NCBI GenBank assembly: GCA_007571095.1
Contig: RKSB01000065.1
Coordinates: forward strand, 1 to 5,847
Origin: K189A clade bacterium
GTDB lineage: Bacteria; Pseudomonadota; Gammaproteobacteria; Pseudomonadales; Azotimanducaceae
DNA: 5,847 bases
Reading direction: 5' to 3'
Made by a program: the position numbers and the translations under genes. The notes under the pieces are model-generated. The model saw only the letters and a program-made list of their open reading frames with translations. It ran no database searches and had not been told where the DNA came from. Of this stretch, positions 1-5,844 are shown one piece after another (within the stretch, counting starts at the first letter, position 1; the number at the start of each line of letters is the position of its first letter).

Positions 1-78
1 GATAACCGCCGAACAATCATCGGCAAATGCGGTGTTACAGAGGTTGGCCCCTATGTCGGTGTAGCAGACTTTCGTCAT
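1..78 (-). CDS. TatD-family metal-dependent hydrolase, N-terminal fragment (runs off the window)
   Basis: Seen: an open frame on the minus strand starts at an ATG at 76-78 and continues to base 1, giving 26 residues. It begins MTKVCYTDIGANLCNTAF and continues ADDCSAVI. An in-frame TAA lies eight codons upstream of the ATG and no other start lies between, so this start is forced. There is no clear Shine-Dalgarno sequence. Known: the TatD subgroup of TatD/YcfH nucleases starts with a short strand reading DIGxNL, where YcfH-like members have a DxHxH motif; E. coli TatD reads DIGVNL. These proteins are Mg-dependent 3'-5' exonucleases/DNases of TIM-barrel fold acting in the cytoplasm. Inference: the gene follows ribB by 50 bp on the same strand with no terminator visible between them, so it is probably cotranscribed. 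About nine tenths of the gene is missing here, so the family call rests on the DIGANL strand and the FADD segment after it. Confidence 0.72.
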   Translation of the reverse strand, partial: MTKVCYTDIGANLCNTAFADDCSAVI

Positions 79-128
79 TCTTGACTTGAGGGAGGTTGCT
101 TAAATTGACTGCATTTTCAAAAGCCTGC

Positions 129-1217
129 CTAGCCCAGAGTTTCGCTGCCAACCAGTTCAATCTCGAAACCACTCAGGCCGACATAGTTGTGGTGTTGTCC
201 CGACAGCAGGCGAATGGATTGAATACCCAGATCCTTGAGTATCTGGGCACCCAGGCCGACTTCTTTCCACATTGCCTGGCCTGAGGCTTCACTTTTTTCG
301 ACGGCCGGAGCCTCGGGGTAGTCGGTGTGTCTCAGGTATAAAAAAATGCCCTGTCCTTCTTTTTGGATGGCCGCCAGAGCGGCGTTGATCAGATTGCTGG
401 AGCGTCCCGACTGAGAGCCGAAAAGGTCATCGAGAACCCTCTCTCGGTGAATACGTACGATCACCGGCGAGTCGAGATCGGGTTCTCCGAAAATCAGTGC
501 GATGTGCTGGCATTCGTCGAAGCTGGTCTTGTATATGAGTGCCTGAGCCTTGCCGATGCTGGTGTCTATGGTCAGCTGGTCTATTCTTTTGACCAGTTTT
601 TCACGTTTCTGGCGATAGGCGATCAGGTCGTCTATTGTAATGGTTATAAGGTTATTTTCTGATGCAAATTCAATAAGTTGTTTTGTTTTTTTAACGGTTC
701 CGTCATCATTTACTATTTCGGCCAGCAGGCCCACGGGAGGGCAGCCCGCCAACCTTGTCAAATCAATGGCGGCTTCGGTGTGGCCGGATCGAAACAGTAC
801 TCCGCCATCTCGGGCGATTAAAGGAAACAGATGCCCAGGTCGAACAAAATCGCTGGCGGTTGCAGCCTTGTCTGCCAGTGCCAGTATGGTGTTGGTTCTT
901 TCTTTGGCAGAGATGCCGGTGGTCAGGCCATGCCGATAGTCAACTGATACTGTGAAGGCTGTGTTCAGCGGTGCGTTGTTGTCGTGCACCATGGGGTTCA
1001 GCTGTAGTTTTTTGGCCCGTTCTGTGGACACGGGTACGCAGAGGATACCGCTGGTATGCCGAATCATGAAGGCAACCTTTTCGATCGAAGCCTTGCTGGC
1101 AGCCATGATCAGATCGCCTTCATTTTCACGGTCGGCGTCATCGAGTACGACGACAAGTTCGCCGTCTGCAATCGCCTGCAAGGCATCCTCAATTGAGTCA
1201 AAACTGGAGGATCGCAT
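129..1217 (-). CDS. ribB: 3,4-dihydroxy-2-butanone 4-phosphate synthase with degenerate GTP cyclohydrolase II-like C-terminal domain (RibBX type)
   Basis: Known role: converts ribulose 5-phosphate to 3,4-dihydroxy-2-butanone 4-phosphate plus formate, the four-carbon donor for lumazine and riboflavin synthesis, in the cytosol. Seen: 362 residues. The N-terminal domain (about 1-205) carries all the family signatures: DDADRENEGD at 26-35 (Mg/substrate loop), RHTSGILC at 53-60, HDNNAPLNTAF from 78, TTGIS from 99, RPGHLFPL at 126-133 and GHTEAAIDL at 145-153. The C-terminal part (about 210-362) has the RibA fold pattern (VRIH at 254-257, DLFGS at 264-268, an IFLYLRH strand, and GLGAQILKDLGI near the end). 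The zinc cysteines of GTP cyclohydrolase II are replaced: HSEC is HRER (R260) and RCDCG is SGRSS (G271, S273). It should therefore not open the GTP ring, and the genome should hold a separate ribA. This matches the RibBX variant described from Proteobacteria. No FMN riboswitch is visible upstream. Start is ATG with only a weak ribosome site. Transcribed divergently from lon. Confidence 0.93.
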   Translation of the reverse strand: MRSSSFDSIEDALQAIADGELVVVLDDADRENEGDLIMAASKASIEKVAFMIRHTSGILCVPVSTERAKKLQLNPMVHDNNAPLNTAFTVSVDYRHGLTTGISAKERTNTILALADKAATASDFVRPGHLFPLIARDGGVLFRSGHTEAAIDLTRLAGCPPVGLLAEIVNDDGTVKKTKQLIEFASENNLITITIDDLIAYRQKREKLVKRIDQLTIDTSIGKAQALIYKTSFDECQHIALIFGEPDLDSPVIVRIHRERVLDDLFGSQSGRSSNLINAALAAIQKEGQGIFLYLRHTDYPEAPAVEKSEASGQAMWKEVGLGAQILKDLGIQSIRLLSGQHHNYVGLSGFEIELVGSETLG

Positions 1218-1261
1218 AGTCTACTCGTGCTGAAAGCATAGGGATTGGTATGTACAATGGG

Positions 1262-1290
1262 ATTCTAGTAGCAGGCGATAAGGTGCGCAA
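1262..1290 (-). promoter_or_regulatory. candidate sigma-70 promoter for ribB
   Basis: Read on the minus strand, a -35 box TTGCGC (plus 1285-1290) and a -10 box TAGAAT (plus 1262-1267, five of six consensus bases) are separated by exactly 17 bp. Transcription would start near 1255, giving a leader of roughly 38 nt before the ribB ATG at 1217. That is too short to hold an FMN riboswitch. The -35 box matches only three of six bases, so this is a reasonable guess and not a proven promoter. Confidence 0.4.
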
Positions 1291-1336
1291 ACCGGCCGAG
1301 TCTGGCTTGATATGTTTGAACTGCCTCTGAATCGGG

Positions 1337-1366
1337 TTGAAAAAAGTTTTTTCGGCATCATTTTAT
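1337..1366 (+). promoter_or_regulatory. weak candidate promoter for the lon operon
   Basis: TTGAAA (1337-1342) and TTTTAT (1361-1366, four of six matches) are 18 bp apart in the AT-rich stretch of the divergent intergenic region. The -35 side reads GTTGAAA, close to the CTTGAAA of sigma-32 heat-shock promoters, which commonly drive lon. No good CCCCAT-type -10 box lies at the right distance, so heat-shock control is only a possibility. Transcription from here would leave a leader of about 120 nt before lon. Confidence 0.25.
1339..1353. repeat. perfect A/T-rich palindrome in the divergent intergenic region
   Basis: GAAAAAA (1339-1345), a single G, then TTTTTTC (1347-1353): a 7-bp perfect inverted repeat with a one-base centre. 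The centre is too tight for an RNA hairpin with full pairing, and it lies inside the candidate lon promoter spacer. It could be a protein-binding or bent-DNA element, or chance in an AT-rich stretch. Confidence 0.3.
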
Positions 1367-1386
1367 TGGTATTCGGCAAGAAGGCA

Positions 1387-1412
1387 CTCTCATTTGGACT
1401 CAACTGTGAGAG
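1387..1412 (+). repeat. inverted repeat CTCTCA/TGAGAG in the putative lon leader
   Basis: CTCTCA (1387-1392) and TGAGAG (1407-1412) are perfect complements with a 14-nt loop that itself contains TTG and CAA able to pair. It lies between the candidate promoter and the lon start, so it could form a hairpin in the leader RNA or serve as a dyad operator. A T-run does not follow directly, so it is not a terminator. Six-base arms can arise by chance. Confidence 0.3.
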
Positions 1413-1484
1413 CGTTCGTCAAACGATCTCCCGCCTTTTTCGGCGAGCCGGACAAGCCGTTTTTTCAGACTCAATGCTGCGGTT

Positions 1485-1488
1485 GAGG
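1485..1488 (+). promoter_or_regulatory. ribosome binding site deciding the lon start
   Basis: GAGG at 1485-1488 lies 5 nt before the ATG at 1494. The upstream in-frame GTG at 1488 overlaps this site and has no comparable site of its own, so ATG 1494 is the better start. It also gives a protein whose motifs fall on E. coli Lon numbering. Confidence 0.6.
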
Positions 1489-1493
1489 TGGCT

Positions 1494-3863
1494 ATGGCTC
1501 GATTAAAGACTTATCCGGTATTGCCTCTGCTGAATACCTGCGTGTATCCCGATATCAGCGTTCCCCTGATCGTAGGGCGCCCCGCTTCTCTGGCCGCCCT
1601 TAAAGCCGCTCAGGAACGCAAGCGTGACCGTCAGTTGGTTGTCCTCTCCCAGAAGGATCCAAAGGTCAAGCGGCCTGAGCAGAAGGACCTCTATGAGATC
1701 GGAACCCTGGTTTCCATTCGTCGTTTTGACCGAGTTGAAAACGGAGTTCATGTGCTGGTCCGTGGAGTCAGCAGAGTCGCCATTCGAAAGCTGGCTAGCG
1801 ATCAGGGTTATCTGGTCGCCCAGATTTCTCCGCTGGAAAACCCCGAGGACACGAGTGTTGAAGCCGATGCCCTGGTCAGGGCCAATCAGTCTCTGGCCAA
1901 GGAGATCGCCCTGCTCATGGATCCGGAAAACGGTTTGCAGGGATATGAACAGTTGATAGGTTCGATCGGGGATTCTCTGGTCCAGGCTTACCGAATGGCT
2001 TCTCTGGCCAGTATAGATCTCCCTGAGCAGCAACAGTTGCTCGAAATGGACAGTTTTCAGGACATCCTCAAAACCGTTCACAAGATCATGTTGCGAGAAC
2101 GTCATATCGTGCAGGTTCGAATCGAGATTGCCGACAAAACCAAGGGCGATATGGAGCAGCAACAACGCGAAGCTGTGTTGCGTCACCAGAAGAGGGCTAT
2201 CGAAAATGCCCTCGGTGAGAGAGGGTCGGAAAACGAAGAAGTGTCTGAACTTCTCAAGCAGATTCGATCCATTGACGACCTGCCCAAAAACGTCGAGGAG
2301 GAAGCCTTGAGAGAACTTCGGCGAATGGAGGGTATGTCCCCGAATACCGCTGACTTTCAGGTCGCTCGGTCGTATGTCGAATTTATTGCCGAACTGCCCT
2401 GGGGCAAGCAGACGGAGGACAGGTTTGACCTGAGGGTCGCCAGTCAAATTCTCGACAAGGAACATTTTGGCCTGGAAGAAGTCAAGGAGCGCATTCTGGA
2501 GCATCTGGCGGTGCTGCAGATGAACCCGAATGCCAAGGCACCCATTCTCTGTTTTGTGGGTCCGCCGGGCGTCGGCAAAACCAGCCTTGGACGATCCATT
2601 GCCAGCACTCTGGGTCGAAAGTTTGAGCGAATCTCTCTGGGTGGCCTGCACGATGAAGCCGAACTGAGGGGTCATCGCCGAACCTATGTTGGTGCCATGC
2701 CCGGGCGTATTCTTCAGGCAATTCGGCGGTCGCAGTCAACCAATCCGTTGCTTATGCTGGATGAGATCGACAAGTTGGGTCGTGATTTTCGAGGTGACCC
2801 TGCTTCCGCCTTTATGGAGATACTCGACCCGGTTCAGAATGCGAATTTTCGGGACAACTATCTGAATTTGCCCTTCGATCTGTCCAAGGTGTTCTTCATC
2901 ACCACTGCCAACACGCTGGACACTGTGCCTGTCGCCCTGAGAGATCGAATGGAGGTTATTGAACTGTCCGGCTACGCCGACTATGAAAAGCAGGCAATCG
3001 CCAAGCGCTTTCTGATACCCAGGCAACGCAAGGAAGCGGGCCTGCCGGAGCCCAGCTTTCGAATTACCGATGCGGCACTGAGAAAAATCATCACTCACTA
3101 CAGCAGGGAGGCGGGCGTTCGAGGGTTGGAGCGCACGCTGGCTTCGGCTGCCCGCAAGCAGGCCCGGCTTGTACTGGAGGGCAAGAAGCCGGGTTCCATA
3201 GGAGCGAATAACCTGGAACGTCTGATTGGTCCGCGCAAGTTCTTTTCTGAAAAACTCAGGAGAACTCCGCGACCTGGCGTTGTTGCCGGTTTGTGCTGGA
3301 CCGTGGCCGGTGGCGATGTGCTTTACATAGAAGCGGTGCTTGCCCACAAGAAGGAGGCGCTTCAGTTGACCGGTCAGTTGGGCGATGTGATGAAGGAGTC
3401 TGCCTACACCGCAAGGTCTTACCTGTGGTCGATTGCTCCAAAGCTGAAGATTGGACGGGAAGTCATAGAGAACAACGGTGTCCATATTCACGTACCGGCA
3501 GGCTCCATACCCAAGGACGGGCCGTCGGCGGGAGTGACGATAGCGACTGCGCTGGCCTCCGTTTACAGTGGTCATCCGCCGCTCAAGGGGCTGGTGATGA
3601 CCGGCGAGATTTCTCTGGCCGGTTTGATTTTGCCGGTCGGCGGCATCAAGGAAAAGGTTCTTGCGGCTCATCGAGTCGGGCTCAAGGAAGTCCTGTTGCC
3701 CAAGGCCAACGAACATGATCTGTCGTCGGTACCGGAGCGAATTCGTCAGGATATGAAATTTATTCTGGTGGACAACCTGATGGACTTGTTGCGGCACGCT
3801 ATTCCGGCTGTTTTTCCGGCTTCCAGACAGACTTGGGACTGTGAGCAGCGTCCGCAGGGCTGA
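1494..3863 (+). CDS. lon: ATP-dependent Lon (LonA-type) serine protease
   Basis: Known role: a cytosolic hexameric AAA+ protease that unfolds and degrades damaged or regulatory proteins. Seen: 789 residues, close to the usual length of about 780-800. The N-terminal substrate-binding domain (about 1-305) starts with the typical PVLPLLNTCVYPDISVPL pattern. The AAA+ module follows: Walker A GPPGVGKT at 356-363 (K362), Walker B LLMLDE (D423/E424), sensor-1 N473, arginine finger R485 and sensor-2 R543 in GVRGLER. The protease domain (about 590-775) has the catalytic serine in PKDGPSAG (S678) and the catalytic lysine in GGIKEK (K721), against S679/K722 in E. coli. All key residues are present, so it should be active. 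The protease domain is more diverged from E. coli Lon than the ATPase module. Context: it is first gene of a compact plus-strand run and overlaps the next gene by 23 bp. It is not next to clpP, clpX or hup here, so it may be a second Lon (for example an AsrA-like paralogue). That is inference. Confidence 0.96.
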   Translation: MARLKTYPVLPLLNTCVYPDISVPLIVGRPASLAALKAAQERKRDRQLVVLSQKDPKVKRPEQKDLYEIGTLVSIRRFDRVENGVHVLVRGVSRVAIRKLASDQGYLVAQISPLENPEDTSVEADALVRANQSLAKEIALLMDPENGLQGYEQLIGSIGDSLVQAYRMASLASIDLPEQQQLLEMDSFQDILKTVHKIMLRERHIVQVRIEIADKTKGDMEQQQREAVLRHQKRAIENALGERGSENEEVSELLKQIRSIDDLPKNVEEEALRELRRMEGMSPNTADFQVARSYVEFIAELPWGKQTEDRFDLRVASQILDKEHFGLEEVKERILEHLAVLQMNPNAKAPILCFVGPPGVGKTSLGRSIASTLGRKFERISLGGLHDEAELRGHRRTYVGAMPGRILQAIRRSQSTNPLLMLDEIDKLGRDFRGDPASAFMEILDPVQNANFRDNYLNLPFDLSKVFFITTANTLDTVPVALRDRMEVIELSGYADYEKQAIAKRFLIPRQRKEAGLPEPSFRITDAALRKIITHYSREAGVRGLERTLASAARKQARLVLEGKKPGSIGANNLERLIGPRKFFSEKLRRTPRPGVVAGLCWTVAGGDVLYIEAVLAHKKEALQLTGQLGDVMKESAYTARSYLWSIAPKLKIGREVIENNGVHIHVPAGSIPKDGPSAGVTIATALASVYSGHPPLKGLVMTGEISLAGLILPVGGIKEKVLAAHRVGLKEVLLPKANEHDLSSVPERIRQDMKFILVDNLMDLLRHAIPAVFPASRQTWDCEQRPQG

Positions 3864-4368
3864 GGCTTCGGACGATGCCGCTGACCCTCTGGTATCTATT
3901 CAGATCGCCAAGGATTACCTGGGTTTTTCAGCCGGTCATTTCACCATTTTTTCGGCCACCGAGCGAGAACGTCTGCATGGCCATAATTTTCGGCTGAAGC
4001 TTGAGCTGCAGGCCGAGGTGGACGAGAACGGGCTGACTTTTGATTACGTACCCCTGAAGCAGCAGCTCAAGAAATGGTGCGATGAACTGGATGAGCGAGT
4101 CTTGCTGCCGATGTATTCGCCTCATCTGTCGGTTCGCTCGACTGACTCTTCGATCACCGTCTGCTTTGATGGCCAGACCATGGTGTTGCCGCTGGCAGAT
4201 GTTCTCCTGTTGCCGGTCAGGAACACCACGGTTGAAGACCTGTCTCACTATTTTCTGAAACGTCTGCTCAAGCTGAAAACCGGCTGGGTGCAGAAGGTTC
4301 GCCGGCTGAAGCTTGGCATCAGTTCAGGCCGAGGGCAATGGGGCGTGGCCTGCTGGAGTGCAAAGTGA
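3841..4368 (+). CDS. 6-pyruvoyl-tetrahydropterin synthase/QueD-like protein with altered active site
   Basis: Seen: 175 residues from a GTG start that overlaps the lon end by 23 bp; no other ATG, GTG or TTG lies in frame before the conserved core at about residue 18. The T-fold signatures are present: FSAGHF (H33) and LHGHNF (H46, H48), the three zinc ligands, then a DY strand (68-69), a CDELDERVLLP segment (80-90) and NTTVEDL (128-134). Known: QueD/PTPS enzymes act on 7,8-dihydroneopterin triphosphate using a Cys four residues before HGH, an Asp-His pair and a late Glu. Here those places hold R42, D84-E85 and probably S161/S162, so only the Asp remains. Residues about 91-126 form an insertion absent from E. 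coli QueD (about 120 residues). Annotation as 6-carboxytetrahydropterin synthase by homology is safe for the fold only. It may be a distinct pterin enzyme acting with the SDR encoded next, or a PTPS-III-like folate enzyme, since E41 and E43 flank the Cys position. Confidence 0.87.
   Translation: MSSVRRAEASDDAADPLVSIQIAKDYLGFSAGHFTIFSATERERLHGHNFRLKLELQAEVDENGLTFDYVPLKQQLKKWCDELDERVLLPMYSPHLSVRSTDSSITVCFDGQTMVLPLADVLLLPVRNTTVEDLSHYFLKRLLKLKTGWVQKVRRLKLGISSGRGQWGVACWSAK
4355..4358 (+). promoter_or_regulatory. ribosome binding site deciding the SDR start
   Basis: GGAG at 4355-4358 is 6 nt before the GTG at 4365. The alternative ATG at 4338 has GAGG only 3 nt away, which is too close, and would add nine residues before the first Rossmann strand. 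The GTG overlaps the upstream stop as GTGA, typical of coupled translation. Confidence 0.6.
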
Positions 4369-5066
4369 AGACGGCTGTCATCACCGGAGCCAGCACCGGT
4401 ATAGGTGCAGCCACTGCTCGCCGCTTTCTGAAAGCGGGCTATCGAGTCATCAACCTGTCCAGACGGCCACTGGCGGAGGAGCGAGTGGAGAATTTGCCGG
4501 GTGATTTGAGGCTGACCTATCGAGACAAGTCCTTTTCGAAGCGTCTGTGCGAACTGACTCAAGACGCCTCTGCACTCGTGTTGATTCACAATGCCTGCTT
4601 GCATTACGGGGACACTGTTGGCGATCTTTCAGACGAACAGCTGGATGAGGTGCTGACGCTGAATGTTCGAGTACCCAACCGACTCAACCATCTGCTGATT
4701 CCCTGTATGCAACCGTCTTCATCGATTCTGTATGTGGGCTCAACCCTGTCCGAAAAAGCGGTGCCGGGTGCCTTCAGTTATGTTGTCAGCAAGCATGCTT
4801 TGGTTGGCATGATGCGTGCCACCACGCAGGATCTGGTGGGTACAGGTATTCATTCTGCCTGTATTTGCCCGGGCTTTACGGACACCGAAATGCTCCGCCG
4901 GCACATGGGTGATGATCCGAAAATACGGCAGTCAATCACCGAAAGAAGTGCCGAGAACAGGCTGATAGAACCGGCGGAGATCGCCGAACTGCTGTTTTTT
5001 GCAGCCCATTCGCCAAGCTTGAATGGCGCCGTTATACAGGCCGGCCTGGGTCAGAAAGAGACCTGA
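4365..5066 (+). CDS. short-chain dehydrogenase/reductase (SDR), NADP(H)-type
   Basis: Seen: 233 residues from GTG 4365, a typical classical-SDR length. The protein starts directly at the first strand, MKTAVITGASTGIG, with the TGxxxGxG cofactor motif at 7-14. Arginines 33-34 after the second strand favour NADPH over NADH. HNA at 75-77 stands for the usual NAG, and the catalytic tetrad reads N100, S126, Y139 and K143 (YVVSK). PGFTDTEM follows in the substrate-cap region, and the last strand is GAVIQAGLG. Known: this family reduces carbonyls or pterins, and includes sepiapterin reductase and dihydromonapterin reductase (FolM). Context: its start overlaps the stop of the PTPS-like gene by 4 bp, so the two proteins are probably made together. 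Inference: reduction of a pterin product of that neighbour is the most economical guess. The sequence alone does not fix the substrate, and a general-purpose reductase remains possible. Confidence 0.92.
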   Translation: MKTAVITGASTGIGAATARRFLKAGYRVINLSRRPLAEERVENLPGDLRLTYRDKSFSKRLCELTQDASALVLIHNACLHYGDTVGDLSDEQLDEVLTLNVRVPNRLNHLLIPCMQPSSSILYVGSTLSEKAVPGAFSYVVSKHALVGMMRATTQDLVGTGIHSACICPGFTDTEMLRRHMGDDPKIRQSITERSAENRLIEPAEIAELLFFAAHSPSLNGAVIQAGLGQKET

Positions 5067-5068
5067 GG
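5065..5068 (+). promoter_or_regulatory. ribosome binding site for the VUT transporter gene
   Basis: GAGG at 5065-5068 overlaps the SDR stop codon and lies 11 nt before the ATG at 5080, a slightly long spacing. It supports ATG 5080 over the in-frame ATG at 5023, which is buried inside the SDR gene and would add 19 polar residues unlike the family. Confidence 0.45.
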
Positions 5069-5079
5069 CGGTTTTTTTC

Positions 5080-5844
5080 ATGGCGTCGGGCCGAGAAATA
5101 GACTATCGCGAACGCCGAGAAAGAGTTTTTCTGGTATTGGCGGGCTTCTTTATTACGGCCATGACCATGCTCAACATCATCGGGCTTACCCGTTTTGTTG
5201 AATTGGGTCCCATGTCTCTGGTCATTGGAGTTTTGCCTTATCCTCTGACCTTTCTCTGCACCGATTTGATCAGCGAACTCTACGGCCGGGCGCGAGCCAA
5301 TTTTATGGTGACTGTCGGCCTGGTCATGAATGGATTTATCCTGTTGGTGATGTATGTCGGGCAAGCCCTGCCTTCGGTATCACCTGAACTGCAACCGCCC
5401 TGGCAGACTCTTTCTTTGGCCGGCTCATTGCAGTTGCCGGACGGCAACTCGGTTACCGGCTCGGTGGAGCTGTTTTATGTGCTCTACACCGCCACCACGA
5501 GTTCCATCACCGCTTCCATGCTGGCTTATATATGTGCCCAGTATTGTGATGTTCAACTGTTTCATTTCTGGAAGCGGGTGACTCGAGGAAAATATCTCTG
5601 GATTCGAAACAACTTTTCTACCCTGATTAGCCAGATCGTTGATTCGGTGGTGGTGATTGGTATAGCTTTCGGTGCGGTGTTTTTGGCCGGCGAAATCGGT
5701 CTGGCGGATTTGTTGCTGCTGATAGGCAGCAGCTACCTTTTCAAGATGGTGGTTGCCCTGATTGATACCGCACCCATGTACTGGCTGGTGCACATACTTC
5801 GCCCCTGGCTGAACCTGCAGGAGTCAGACGAGACCGGCACTTGA
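5080..5844 (+). CDS. VUT/YhhQ-family queuosine precursor transporter, inner-membrane protein
   Basis: Known role: members of this family (PF02592; E. coli YhhQ) import queuosine precursors such as preQ0 and preQ1 across the inner membrane for tRNA modification. Seen: 254 residues with a short basic, charged N-terminus (REIDYRERRER) and about six hydrophobic segments near 16-36, 44-61, 74-97, 131-154, 182-203 and 207-238. Family signatures are clear: YPLTFLCTDLISELYG (54-69), then RARANF, ASMLAYICAQYCDVQLFHF (145-163), and LWIRNNFSTLISQIVDS (173-189) with the conserved N-x-STL and Asp188. A polar loop at about 98-130 between two membrane segments is longer than in E. coli YhhQ (about 220 residues) and resembles the longer members found in other phyla. 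Context: it begins 13 bp after the SDR stop, as last visible gene of the lon run. The gene is complete; its stop is 3 bases before the window end, so any terminator lies outside. Confidence 0.93.
   Translation: MASGREIDYRERRERVFLVLAGFFITAMTMLNIIGLTRFVELGPMSLVIGVLPYPLTFLCTDLISELYGRARANFMVTVGLVMNGFILLVMYVGQALPSVSPELQPPWQTLSLAGSLQLPDGNSVTGSVELFYVLYTATTSSITASMLAYICAQYCDVQLFHFWKRVTRGKYLWIRNNFSTLISQIVDSVVVIGIAFGAVFLAGEIGLADLLLLIGSSYLFKMVVALIDTAPMYWLVHILRPWLNLQESDETGT

Noticed and set aside
96..284. Plus-strand TTG-start frame preceded by a good GGAGG at 91-95.
   Set aside because: Mostly antisense to the 3' end of ribB with no recognisable protein features; the GGAGG is probably chance.
1441..1465. 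CGGC/GCCG followed by TTTTTT just before lon, resembling an intrinsic terminator.
   Set aside because: The stem is only 4 bp with an 11-nt loop, too weak for a terminator, and no upstream plus-strand gene ends here.
1218..1493. Possible FMN riboswitch upstream of ribB.
   Set aside because: None of the conserved RFN-element blocks is seen on the minus strand, and the candidate promoter leaves a leader of only about 38 nt.
1312..1506. Small plus-strand frame of 64 codons just before lon, possibly a leader peptide.
   Set aside because: No ribosome site before its ATG, it overlaps the lon start out of frame, and its composition resembles random intergenic translation.
1503..2675. Long open frame on the minus strand opposite the first half of lon (390 codons).
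   Set aside because: It lies wholly antisense to a lon gene with every expected motif, and its translation shows no family motif. It is a shadow of the codon pattern of lon.
2736..3797. Second long minus-strand open frame (353 codons) opposite the second half of lon.
   Set aside because: Same reason: antisense to a well-supported gene, low-complexity Arg/Gln/His-rich translation and no recognisable domain.
3841..4368. High use of the Arg codon CGA as a sign of horizontal transfer.
   Set aside because: CGA is used at a noticeable rate in lon as well as here, so it looks like a trait of the genome and not of a foreign segment.
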